DNA of 41,374 bases from an uncultured Bacteroidales bacterium (GTDB taxonomy: Bacteria; Bacteroidota; Bacteroidia; Bacteroidales; Bacteroidaceae). How positions within the stretch are numbered: the first letter of the stretch is position 1; every line of letters begins with the position of its first letter. The translations under genes were made by a program, and so were the position numbers. The notes under the pieces are model-generated. The model was not told the origin of the DNA. It saw nothing but the letters and a program-made list of their open reading frames with translations, and searched no databases. Location: contig CACZJU010000017.1 in assembly GCA_902781515.1 (NCBI GenBank), positions 1 through 41,374 on the forward strand. The letters are read 5' to 3'. Shown here one piece after another: positions 16,679 to 23,465 of this stretch.

Positions 16679-17482
16679 TTACTTGAGGAAAGGCTTGATT
16701 TGCTGGATGGCTTCCTCGAACTCGTTGGGACGGAAGCCGTGACCTGCGCCGGGTATGATGTGAAGGCGAGCGTCCTTGTACATCTTCTGGGCATCTACGG
16801 AATACTGGAAGGGCACCACGGGGTCTTTGTCGCCATGTATGATGAGTACAGGCCGTTTGTATTTGGCGATGTACTTTACGGCTGGAAGTTCACGTATCTC
16901 GCGGAAGAAACGGCGTCCCAGAGGTACACCCCACAGACGTGTGGTATCGGGCACGTTCTCAAGCATGGGGTAGCGCTCGTTCCAGTTGTCGGGTATGCAT
17001 AGGGCAGGGTAGATGAGTATCAGTTTCTCTATCTCCTTGGGATGTTCGGCAGCAGTGAGGGCAGATACCAGCCCGCCCTGACTCTCACCAATAACCACGA
17101 TGCGGTTGGCATCCACATCCTTTTGTTTCTTGAAGTATCTGATTATTGCCACAAGGTCGCTTTCCTCATCGCGAATAGACATATTCATGGTATTCGAGTC
17201 GCTGCGACTATTTACCGAACCACATGGAAAATCGAAGGTGTAGGCCTGATAGCCCAAGCTGTTGAGAGCTTGGAAGTATGCCTTTCCGCCGTGGTGCGTG
17301 CCGTTGAATCCGTGGGCAATGATTGCCACAGGCTGCTTCTCGCCAGTATATTTCGGACGACTAATCAAGCCATAGATATGTCGCTTACCGTTGTCAATCC
17401 ACAACGTATCCTCAAGTATAATTCCACAATAGGAAAGAGTGAATTGAGAGATTAGAAGCAGTAGAATTCCAAGTCTTTTCAT
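16679..17482 (-). CDS. Exported alpha/beta hydrolase (esterase/peptidase type)
   Basis: A 267-residue alpha/beta hydrolase with a hydrophobic N-terminal export signal (MKRLGILLLLISQFTLSYCG). The Cys at 19 could be a lipidation site, but Tyr before it is unusual. The catalytic triad is visible: S134 in GESQGG, D220 in HGDKDPVVP, and H248 in GAGHGF. AHGFNG gives the oxyanion-hole strand. It resembles the S33/BD-FAE-type hydrolases that remove acyl groups or act on small esters. It is convergent with the GH2 gene, its stop directly abutting, but has its own strong promoter. A role in deacylating pectin fragments is possible from the neighbourhood only. Confidence 0.85.
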   Translation of the reverse strand: MKRLGILLLLISQFTLSYCGIILEDTLWIDNGKRHIYGLISRPKYTGEKQPVAIIAHGFNGTHHGGKAYFQALNSLGYQAYTFDFPCGSVNSRSDSNTMNMSIRDEESDLVAIIRYFKKQKDVDANRIVVIGESQGGLVSALTAAEHPKEIEKLILIYPALCIPDNWNERYPMLENVPDTTRLWGVPLGRRFFREIRELPAVKYIAKYKRPVLIIHGDKDPVVPFQYSVDAQKMYKDARLHIIPGAGHGFRPNEFEEAIQQIKPFLK

Positions 17483-17506
17483 AGTTATATCTGTTTAATT
17501 TGGCTT

Positions 17507-17538
17507 CAAAGATACGATTAAGTGAGCGAAAACGCAAA
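17507..17538 (-). promoter_or_regulatory. Promoter of the alpha/beta hydrolase gene
   Basis: On the minus strand TTTG (17538-17535), a 20-bp gap, then TATCTTTG (17514-17507): full consensus, 25 bases before the ATG. Confidence 0.7.
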
Positions 17539-17556
17539 TTTTGGAGCAGCGAATAC

Positions 17557-17598
17557 AATGATATGCTTGCATAATCATTGTTGAGTCGCGACAACAAT
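17557..17598. other. Two overlapping hairpins in a 324-bp gene-free gap
   Basis: CAATGAT (17557-17563) pairs with ATCATTG (17574-17580), enclosing a further short ATGC/GCAT stem. ATTGTTG (17577-17583) pairs with CAACAAT (17592-17598) around GTCGCGAC. The two share the bases ATTG, so only one can form fully. They lie upstream of the minus-strand promoter. Nothing else is recognised in the gap except the two promoters. Confidence 0.4.
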
Positions 17599-17751
17599 TC
17601 GACGAAGTCAAATTAATTTGCAGTTTTCCGAACGATAGTATCTTAGACCGAAGGTCAGAGATACGAATACTTTGGCACACGACAAACGCCGCGAAGTGTT
17701 AAAATAATGTTAATATAATGAAATTATGTATTATATCTCGATGATAGTTGA

Positions 17752-17759
17752 TACATTTG
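17752..17759 (+). promoter_or_regulatory. -7 box for the SPFH operon
   Basis: TACATTTG matches TAnnTTTG, 47 bases before the ATG at 17807. The -33 region has no clear TTTG. Confidence 0.4.
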
Positions 17760-17806
17760 CAATATCAAAATGATATCAATATGTTTAACCGAAAATAATT
17801 GTAACT

Positions 17807-18769
17807 ATGGAAACGAAAGAGAAGAAGTTTTCTGGAACTGTATGTAATGGATTCCTGATGTTGTTTGTTAATCTTTTGCTCACGCTGGGCTCTCCGGCAT
17901 TGTTTATTTACGGTCTTGCACTCCAAAATACAGGATGTGTTTCTGCTACATTCATGATTACCGGATTTGTGGGTCTAATTGTAGCCATCGCGCTGTGGTG
18001 CGGTTTCATAATGCTGGAACCCAATGAGGCTCGTGTCGTCACTTGGTTTGGTAAGTATTCCGGTACCTTCGCACAGGCAGGTTACTACTGGATTAACCCC
18101 TTCTACGGTACGAAGAAACTGTCGTTGCGTGCTCGCAACCTCGATGCCGAGCCCATTAAGGTAAACGATAAGGTTGGTAACCCCGTGATGATAGGTCTGG
18201 TGTTGGTATGGAAACTAAAGGATACATACAAGGCACTGTTCGAGGTTGACACGCAGACTATGGCAACAACGGCTCCTGGTGCAGTGGGTACGGATGTGAA
18301 GAGCATTATGAACGCCCTTGAGAAGTTCGTTCGCGTACAGAGCGATGCTGCTCTACGTCAGGTTGCCGGACAGTATGCCTACGACGATGAGGACGGAGGT
18401 GCCGGACAGTTGACTCTGCGTTCTGGTTCCGACGAAATCAACGACCTGCTGGAGCACAAGCTCGACGACCGTCTGGCACTGGCTGGCATAGAGGTCGTTG
18501 AGGCTCGCATCAACTATCTGGCTTATGCTCCAGAGATTGCTGCCGTGATGCTGCGTCGCCAGCAGGCTTCTGCCATCATCACAGCTCGTGAGAAAATTGT
18601 GGAAGGTGCTGTGTCTATGGTGAAGATGGCGCTCGACAAACTCAAGAACGAAGATGTTGTGGACTTGGACGACGACAAGCGCGCAGCCATGGTGAGCAAC
18701 CTACTCGTTGTGCTCTGCGGCGACGATTCTGCCCAGCCCGTTGTAAACACAGGAACCCTCAATCATTAA
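17807..18769 (+). CDS. SPFH/Band 7 (stomatin-like) membrane protein
   Basis: A 320-residue protein with two N-terminal membrane segments (about residues 12-37 and 45-68). An SPFH domain starts at MLEPNEARVVTWFGKYSGTF and includes AGYYWINPFYGTKKLSLRAR and VNDKVGNPVMIGLVLVWKL. The C-terminal third (LAYAPEIAAVMLRRQQASAI) has the Ala/Glu-rich helical character of stomatins, which oligomerise into rings at membrane microdomains. It leads a three-gene unit with a DUF4177 protein and an Arc-like DNA-binding protein. The role is unknown; membrane organisation or stress response is only a family-level guess. Confidence 0.9.
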   Translation: METKEKKFSGTVCNGFLMLFVNLLLTLGSPALFIYGLALQNTGCVSATFMITGFVGLIVAIALWCGFIMLEPNEARVVTWFGKYSGTFAQAGYYWINPFYGTKKLSLRARNLDAEPIKVNDKVGNPVMIGLVLVWKLKDTYKALFEVDTQTMATTAPGAVGTDVKSIMNALEKFVRVQSDAALRQVAGQYAYDDEDGGAGQLTLRSGSDEINDLLEHKLDDRLALAGIEVVEARINYLAYAPEIAAVMLRRQQASAIITAREKIVEGAVSMVKMALDKLKNEDVVDLDDDKRAAMVSNLLVVLCGDDSAQPVVNTGTLNH

Positions 18770-18780
18770 ATTCTTAAGGT

Positions 18781-18918
18781 ATGAAACGTTTTGAATACAA
18801 GACAGTGTCGATTCTTTGGAAGACTGAACGTAAGTTGAACCAACTTGGTTATGAAGGATGGGAACTGGTTGCTGTTATGAACGGAACCTTGTACCTGAAA
18901 CGCGAATACAACGACTGA
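18781..18918 (+). CDS. Small DUF4177-like protein, 45 residues
   Basis: A complete 45-residue frame (MKRFEYKTVSILWKTERK..., ending LYLKREYND), 11 bp after the SPFH gene. The FEYKTV start, LNQLGYEGWELVAV centre and LYLKR end match the DUF4177 pattern of small proteins with a conserved GWEL. Its stop overlaps the next start by one base (TGATG). Size, family match and coupling make it a real gene despite its length. Function is unknown. Association with the SPFH protein is suggested by linkage only. Confidence 0.85.
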   Translation: MKRFEYKTVSILWKTERKLNQLGYEGWELVAVMNGTLYLKREYND

Positions 18919-19091
18919 TGGCCGATAAGAAGAACACCACAAAACCTTTTATGCTGCGCGTCGATGCTGCTACGATGTCGGCAATCGAAGCATGGGCTGC
19001 CGATGAGTTTCGCAGCACCAACGGGCAGTTGCAATGGATAATCACCGAGGCCCTGCGTCGCGCCAAGCGTCTCCCAGTGCCGAAAGGATAG
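18918..19091 (+). CDS. Arc-family ribbon-helix-helix DNA-binding protein
   Basis: A 57-residue protein. KPFMLRVDAATMSAIEAWAA gives the beta-strand and first helix, and RSTNGQLQWIITEALRRA the second helix of an Arc/MetJ ribbon-helix-helix fold. FMLRV holds the strand residues that usually contact the operator. The start at 18918 overlaps the DUF4177 stop; an in-frame upstream start at 18858 would lie inside that gene and is rejected. It may repress its own operon. No toxin gene is adjacent, so this is not an evident toxin-antitoxin pair. Confidence 0.85.
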   Translation: MADKKNTTKPFMLRVDAATMSAIEAWAADEFRSTNGQLQWIITEALRRAKRLPVPKG

Positions 19092-19114
19092 TAAGGCTCC
19101 GTGCTTATGGATAG

Positions 19115-20212
19115 TTATTTCGAACGGTAGATGGCGATTTCGCCGCTGCCGTAGCAGATGCGGTGGTCGGCGTCGTAGATGCAGCCGAACTGTCCAGGGG
19201 CGATGCCTTGTATTGGTTCGTCGGAGTGGATGTGGTAGCCCTCGTCGTCGAGAGTGATGGTGCCCTGCATGAAATGGTCGACGTGACGAATCTTGAAGCT
19301 GATGTCCCAAGATTGAGGGCCTTCCTCATACCTCCTACCTCCTACCTCCCACGGATTTTGGGTGATGAAGTGCATGTCGGCCAGACGGAAGTCGTGACCA
19401 TACTGCAGTTGGGTGTCCCATCCGTGTGCCACGAAGATGATGTTCTTCTTCACGTTCTTTTTCACTACGAACCATGGACCGCCGCTGAGACCGAGTCCCT
19501 TGCGCTGTCCGATGGTGTGGAACCAGAAGCCACGATGCTTGCCTACGACCTTGCCTGTCTCAATGTCTATTACGCGCCCTTCCTTCTCACCCATGAACTT
19601 GCGGAGGAAGTCGTTGTAGTCGATCTTGCCAAGGAAGCAGATGCCCTGACTATCCTTGCGGCGAGCGGAGGGCAGACCGGCACGGATGGCAATGTCGCGC
19701 ACTTGCTCCTTCAGCAGATGTCCGATGGGGAATATGGTGTGGCTGAGCTGTTCGTAGGTGAGCTGTGCGAGGAAGTCGGTCTGGTCCTTCACTGGGTCTT
19801 TGGCTGTGCCGAGCCACACCAGTCCGTCGTGTTCCACACGGGTGGCGTAGTGACCAGTGGCTACGAGGTCGTAGTTCTTGCCGACAAGTTCCTCGAAGGC
19901 TCCGAACTTTATGAATCGGTTGCACATGACATCGGGGTTGGGCGTGAGTCCCTGCCGTACGCGTTCTATGGCATAGCCCACCACACGCTCCCAGTATTCC
20001 TTCTGCAGGTCTGTGACTTCCAGCCGCAAGCCATACTTGCGTGCCGTTGCCTGCGACAGTTCGATGTCCTCCTCGGCGGAGCACGATGAATCCTCGCCCT
20101 CCATACCTATTTTAATATAGTGGAGGTCGGGCTTGTAGCCTTGCTCGCACAACTGGTGAACCACCACTGCGGAGTCCACTCCTCCCGATATCAGTACTGC
20201 TATATTCTCCAT
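19115..20212 (-). CDS. mnmA: tRNA-specific 2-thiouridylase
   Basis: A 365-residue MnmA, which thiolates U34 of Lys, Glu and Gln tRNAs with sulfur from the IscS/Tus relay. The PP-loop SGGVDS is at 9-14. [13 protein letters not shown] carries the first catalytic Cys, and [15 protein letters not shown] the second. [18 protein letters not shown] is the conserved middle, and a beta-barrel domain ends the protein. A tandem heptamer tract (19325-19352) encodes [11 protein letters not shown] in the barrel. It is convergent with the SPFH operon and has a promoter inside the terminator zone of the next gene upstream. Confidence 0.94.
   Translation of the reverse strand: MENIAVLISGGVDSAVVVHQLCEQGYKPDLHYIKIGMEGEDSSCSAEEDIELSQATARKYGLRLEVTDLQKEYWERVVGYAIERVRQGLTPNPDVMCNRFIKFGAFEELVGKNYDLVATGHYATRVEHDGLVWLGTAKDPVKDQTDFLAQLTYEQLSHTIFPIGHLLKEQVRDIAIRAGLPSARRKDSQGICFLGKIDYNDFLRKFMGEKEGRVIDIETGKVVGKHRGFWFHTIGQRKGLGLSGGPWFVVKKNVKKNIIFVAHGWDTQLQYGHDFRLADMHFITQNPWEVGGRRYEEGPQSWDISFKIRHVDHFMQGTITLDDEGYHIHSDEPIQGIAPGQFGCIYDADHRICYGSGEIAIYRSK
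19325..19352. repeat. In-frame heptamer tract in mnmA
   Basis: CTCATAC, CTCCTAC, CTCCTAC and CTCCCAC in tandem (plus-strand reading), in phase at 7 bp, within the C-terminal barrel of MnmA. Confidence 0.8.
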
Positions 20213-20220
20213 TTCACCTG

Positions 20221-20252
20221 CGAAATTACGAATAAATTTTCACGTGACCAAG
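20221..20252 (-). promoter_or_regulatory. Possible promoter of mnmA
   Basis: On the minus strand CTTG (20252-20249), a 20-bp gap and TAATTTCG (20228-20221): one mismatch in each box. The predicted leader would be only a few bases long. Confidence 0.4.
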
Positions 20253-20281
20253 AAAAAGCGCGGCCCGTTGTGGGTCGCGCT
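20247..20281 (-). terminator. Terminator after the lipocalin-like lipoprotein gene
   Basis: Bases 20257-20266 pair with 20272-20281 over 10 bp (one G-T) around a 5-base loop. On the minus strand the stem is followed by TTTTCTTGGT. It ends the lipoprotein transcript 27 bases after its stop and abuts the mnmA promoter. Confidence 0.75.
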
Positions 20282-20307
20282 CTTGTATTATGCGTTGTGA
20301 GTGATGC

Positions 20308-21465
20308 TTAAAGTTTCCTCAGGTTGACGCTCATTTCCTGTCCCAAAGACCATACGGCTTGGGTGCCAGAAGCCAAATTGCCATCGTACTGAAGTGTGCC
20401 AGTTTCATCTATCATGCTGATGTACAGTTGCTTTGAAGAGGAAGTCCAACGATAGCTTCCAACATGTGAGTCGCCCTCAACATAGAGTTCGCCGTTCTGA
20501 CCGAATACCAGCACCATGCCTACCTTCGGACCTTCATCCATATTATTCAGTTCTCTTGGACCGGTTATCTCCCAACGACCAAGAATGCCATCGGAAGGAA
20601 TAGAGTAGCCTGGTTTCTGCAGTACGAGCATTTCCCAGTCTCCACCATTGTCCTGACATTCGCCGTTCAGTACGTTGCCGTTCTGTACTACGATAAGTTT
20701 GCACTCAGTATAAACACCGTTGCTGAATCTGATGTAGCATCTGATGCGGTTGTCTTGCCATTCGTTGCTATAGGTGAATGTGAGATTGCCCATGCGTCCT
20801 GTGCCTTCCTTGGTGAATGTGATAGAGTCTGCATCGAGATTTTGGTCGCTGCACTGAGCAATAAACCATGTGCCAACTACTTCCGTTGCCTTGACGTCGC
20901 CGCCCTGAATAAGACCACCTTCGTTGCCAGAAGTAGAGTCATTGGGATTGCTGGGAATAGAGTCATTGGGATTGCTGTTGTTCTTTTTAGCAATCAGGTC
21001 TTCTATAACGGTTTGGATGTTCTGACTTTGAGCCATACGATAGAGTGGCATGGTCTCGGTCTTTCCATCATCAACGTAACGAACCTCACCTGTGCCATCG
21101 GTATAGAGATATACATCGCCTTCGCGAATCTCACCTTGAATATCCATCTTCAGATGATTGCCATTAAGGGTGTATGTCATGTGGCTGGCGAAAGACTGTA
21201 TTTGCCAGTTGTTGTTGGCTTTTGCCTTGGATTCGGCAAAGGCACCATTACCATTCTCATAGAAGGAGATTACGTCGATTTCAATCCTCTCATCAGTGTT
21301 TTCAGGAATCACATACCAACTTCCGATGATGGCTGAAGCCAAATCACTTACCTGAGTCTTCTTGGAACTTGGACCGTCATCCTCGTCGTCGCCACAGGAA
21401 ACGAACATGAATGCACCCATAATCAGCAGTGCTATTGCACTAAGCCATTTGATACTCTTTTTCAT
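20308..21465 (-). CDS. Lipoprotein with three lipocalin-like repeats
   Basis: A 385-residue lipoprotein: signal MKKSIKWLSAIALLIMGAFM, lipobox FVSC at 24, then GDDEDD, the acidic surface-export style tail common in Bacteroidetes. Three repeats each open with a G-x-W motif: IIGSWYVIP (~residue 45), VVGTWFIAQC (~200) and ILGRWEITG (~295). GxW starts and alternating strands suggest lipocalin-like beta-barrels of about 85-100 residues. A low-complexity SNPNDS repeat links the first and second. A paralogue of the same design is at 40412-41245. The ligand is unknown. It is probably on the outer membrane or cell surface. Confidence 0.8.
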   Translation of the reverse strand: MKKSIKWLSAIALLIMGAFMFVSCGDDEDDGPSSKKTQVSDLASAIIGSWYVIPENTDERIEIDVISFYENGNGAFAESKAKANNNWQIQSFASHMTYTLNGNHLKMDIQGEIREGDVYLYTDGTGEVRYVDDGKTETMPLYRMAQSQNIQTVIEDLIAKKNNSNPNDSIPSNPNDSTSGNEGGLIQGGDVKATEVVGTWFIAQCSDQNLDADSITFTKEGTGRMGNLTFTYSNEWQDNRIRCYIRFSNGVYTECKLIVVQNGNVLNGECQDNGGDWEMLVLQKPGYSIPSDGILGRWEITGPRELNNMDEGPKVGMVLVFGQNGELYVEGDSHVGSYRWTSSSKQLYISMIDETGTLQYDGNLASGTQAVWSLGQEMSVNLRKL

Positions 21466-21508
21466 AACTTTCTGTATTAAAGGTTAATAATTCTTATATG
21501 TTTGCAGG

Positions 21509-21516
21509 CAAAGATA
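21509..21516 (-). promoter_or_regulatory. -7 box for the lipocalin-like lipoprotein gene
   Basis: The minus strand reads TATCTTTG at 21516-21509, 44 bases before the ATG. No good TTTG is present at -33. Confidence 0.4.
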
Positions 21517-21531
21517 TGTACAAAGAACCGA

Positions 21532-21569
21532 ATAAAAAACTATTTAACACCTTTTAACTCTTTAAAGGT
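21532..21569 (-). terminator. Weak terminator at the end of the NigD-like gene
   Basis: ACCTTT (21549-21554) pairs with AAAGGT (21564-21569). On the minus strand the stem is followed a few bases later by TTTTTT (around 21532-21537). The stem overlaps the stop codon. It is short and AT-rich, so tentative. Confidence 0.35.
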
Positions 21570-22161
21570 TCCATTCGCGTAAGCCGGAGAAGGTGTTGAT
21601 GCGAATGGTTATGCTGTCGGCTGCTATGTCTTGGAGATAGAGCGAAGCATATACGTCTGTGGTATAGGCTGTTGGGTCGTCGCCTTGACGATGATGGAGG
21701 CGCAGGTAGGCGCGTTTTCCCACTATGCTGTCAGTGATGAAGCCCCATGTTTGCTGACCACCCTGCGTCTTTGGTTGGAGGTGGAAATTGAAGTATCGCT
21801 TGGTGCGCCAGACGCTGACCACTTTTAATGGGTCGGTCTGTGCTACGGCTGTCGAGTCGTGGAGCAGGGCCGCCGCTTTCAGTTGGTAGAGGGTTGCTTT
21901 TCCGTCTGTCAGTGTGTATCCAGCCAGGGCACGGTAGGTTACGCTTGGCTTCAGGTCAGATAGTGGGTTGGTGAGTGATAGTTGTGTATTGTCGTCCAGC
22001 ACTATCTTCGTCAGTTGTCCTGCAGCGTCAGTCGGACAGTCCACCATTTCCGTCACAATACTGGGGTAGGGAGCATCATCCTTGTCATCACCACACGAAC
22101 AGAAAAGGGGAGTTAAAAGGAAAAGAAGGGGAGTTAAAGGGGAGTTAAAGGGACGGTACAT
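21562..22161 (-). CDS. NigD-like lipoprotein
   Basis: A 199-residue lipoprotein beginning MYRPFNSPLTPLLFLLTP, lipobox FCSC, then GDDKDD. The frame is open much further upstream, but only this ATG gives a signal peptide; upstream in-frame residues overlap the acyltransferase gene. The mature part has the NigD pattern: an OB-like half (VDCPTDAAGQLTKIVLDDNTQL), then a beta-sandwich half with VVSVWRTKRYFNFHL, WGFITDSIV and RAYLRLHHRQGDDPTAYTT. NigD-like proteins are common outer-membrane lipoproteins of Bacteroidetes with unknown function; the name comes from a bacteriocin locus. Its signal-peptide codons contain 11-bp repeats (22107-22152). Confidence 0.82.
   Translation of the reverse strand: MYRPFNSPLTPLLFLLTPLFCSCGDDKDDAPYPSIVTEMVDCPTDAAGQLTKIVLDDNTQLSLTNPLSDLKPSVTYRALAGYTLTDGKATLYQLKAAALLHDSTAVAQTDPLKVVSVWRTKRYFNFHLQPKTQGGQQTWGFITDSIVGKRAYLRLHHRQGDDPTAYTTDVYASLYLQDIAADSITIRINTFSGLREWNL
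22107..22152. repeat. 11-bp repeats GGGGAGTTAAA in the NigD signal peptide region
   Basis: GGGGAGTTAAA starts at 22107, 22128 and 22139 (spacing 21 and 11 bp). An inverted set with the same core lies at 22230-22262, on the other side of the start codon at 22161. Confidence 0.75.
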
Positions 22162-22229
22162 ATTTCTATTGAATAAACATTCAAAGGTTATTAGTGTTGT
22201 CCTTTTAACTTCACGAGCAAAGCGAGTAT

Positions 22230-22262
22230 AACTCCCTTTTAACTCCTTTATAACTCCTTTAT
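22230..22262. repeat. 11-bp repeats AACTCCTTTAT upstream of the NigD gene
   Basis: AACTCCCTTTT (22230), AACTCCTTTAT (22241) and AACTCCTTTAT (22252) lie in tandem with an exact 11-bp period and overlap the acyltransferase stop codon. They are complementary to the 22107-22152 set, so the two arms could pair in the NigD message or DNA around the start codon. Confidence 0.8.
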
Positions 22263-23422
22263 AATGTGGCTTCATAGTTGAGGACGGGGTTGGCATACAT
22301 TGTGAGTAGGCGCTCGCGGAGGAAAGCATCGTCGCGGTTGGGCAGGTCGATGAGTGCGATACGCTCTTTAATATATTGCTCGAATACCAGTTTCTCTTTG
22401 TGGGTGTAGTGACCGACATGTGTGGGAGTTCCGCTGAGCAGGTCGGCAGCCACATAGTTGCCAGGGAAGAGTCGGTAGTTGGCATGAATCTCGCGGTCGA
22501 TACGATTCGCCAGTTCTGTGTAGAATTCATTCTCTGGCAATTCAGCCAATTCGTCTATCCATTCCTTCACAGGTCGGCCTGTCTGGTAGTGGATATGTCC
22601 CTTTTGTCCGAAGATGCCCGTCTTCATGTTTATGAGGTCGTCCTGCTTCGACTTCTTCCACGATGGGTCGTCGCGCTTTTGCTGAAACTCCTTGGCCTTC
22701 AGATAGTCACATGGGTCGTATTCATAACTGATGGCGAGTGGAACGATGTTGAGTTCTTTGAAGTGAGATGTGAGAGGTGAGGAGTGAGATGTGTCGGAGG
22801 CCATTGCGAGCATTTTCAGCAGTGACACCTGAGTTTGGTCGCTCGAATCCTTAGCACGTCCCTCGCGTTGAGCCATCCACACGTTTTCGTGCTTCTGCGT
22901 GATGGCATAGTGTATGTAGCGGCTCATCAGTTGACTGCTTTCGTAGAGTTCGCGACGTGATATGTTGCGACGGACTATGAATGCTTTGTTCAACCTTACC
23001 AATGTCTTAATCCAAGGATAGATGAGCAGATTGTCGCCAATGGCTATTTCGCACGTTGTGGGGAACTTTTCATCGTTGAGCATGATGTCGAGTATGGCAC
23101 TGTCCAGAACGATGTCGCGATGATTGGACAGGAAAAGGAATCGTTCCTCGCCAGGCGCTATGCCTTTGTGGGTGAAGGTGTGAGCAGTGGAGCATTTACT
23201 CAGTACGTGCTTAACGACGGGCTTCATGAACCGCAGTTGGAAACCCAGTGTCGATTTGATGCCCAGAGTCGTTAGTTTCAACATACCACGACTCATTCCC
23301 AATGGTAGGAACGGTACTACACTCTTCAGTATGTGGGAGAACTGTCTGTCCTGCAACAAACTGTTTATGGCCTCACGCACTTCGTCGTCGTTGTACGGCC
23401 TTATAGCATCAAATTCTTTCAT
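22259..23422 (-). CDS. Glycerol-3-phosphate/1-acylglycerol-phosphate acyltransferase-like protein
   Basis: A 387-residue PlsC-type acyltransferase. LSNHRDIVLDSAILD holds the catalytic NHxxxxD-type motif (His and Asp of NHRDIVLD). QREGRAKDSSDQTQ matches the substrate-binding EGxR-like block, and LNIVPLAISYEYDP the later VPxxI block. It is longer than classical PlsC because of a ~150-residue C-terminal extension. ATG 23422 (MKEFDAIRPYND) is chosen over an in-frame TTG at 23437 that lies in a heptamer tract. A second tract (22763-22790) encodes SHSSPLTSH just before LNIVP. It is likely membrane-associated and makes phospholipid or another acylated lipid; the acceptor is unknown. Confidence 0.85.
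   Translation of the reverse strand: MKEFDAIRPYNDDEVREAINSLLQDRQFSHILKSVVPFLPLGMSRGMLKLTTLGIKSTLGFQLRFMKPVVKHVLSKCSTAHTFTHKGIAPGEERFLFLSNHRDIVLDSAILDIMLNDEKFPTTCEIAIGDNLLIYPWIKTLVRLNKAFIVRRNISRRELYESSQLMSRYIHYAITQKHENVWMAQREGRAKDSSDQTQVSLLKMLAMASDTSHSSPLTSHFKELNIVPLAISYEYDPCDYLKAKEFQQKRDDPSWKKSKQDDLINMKTGIFGQKGHIHYQTGRPVKEWIDELAELPENEFYTELANRIDREIHANYRLFPGNYVAADLLSGTPTHVGHYTHKEKLVFEQYIKERIALIDLPNRDDAFLRERLLTMYANPVLNYEATL
22763..22790. repeat. In-frame heptamer tract in the acyltransferase gene
   Basis: GTGAGAT, GTGAGAG, GTGAGGA and GTGAGAT in tandem (plus-strand reading) with exact 7-bp phase. The minus-strand product is a Ser/Thr/Pro/His-rich loop between two conserved acyltransferase blocks. 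Confidence 0.85.
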
Positions 23423-23430
23423 AACACTGA

Positions 23431-23465
23431 ATTTCAATTTTCAATTCTCAATCCTCAATCTTCAA
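23431..23465. repeat. Heptamer tract between ddl and the acyltransferase gene
   Basis: Five phased heptamers: ATTTCAA, TTTTCAA, TTCTCAA, TCCTCAA, TCTTCAA. The tract spans the ddl stop codon and ends nine bases before the acyltransferase ATG. Confidence 0.85.

Noticed and set aside
18918-19091. Toxin-antitoxin antitoxin
   Set aside because: The ribbon-helix-helix fold fits an antitoxin, but no toxin-like gene lies next to it; the neighbours are a DUF4177 and an SPFH gene.
19163-20089. 308-residue plus-strand frame opposite mnmA
   Set aside because: mnmA has all family motifs on the other strand; this frame has no recognisable domain.
22161-22530. Longer N-terminus for the NigD-like protein
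   Set aside because: The extension overlaps the acyltransferase gene and would place the signal peptide and lipobox in the middle of the protein.
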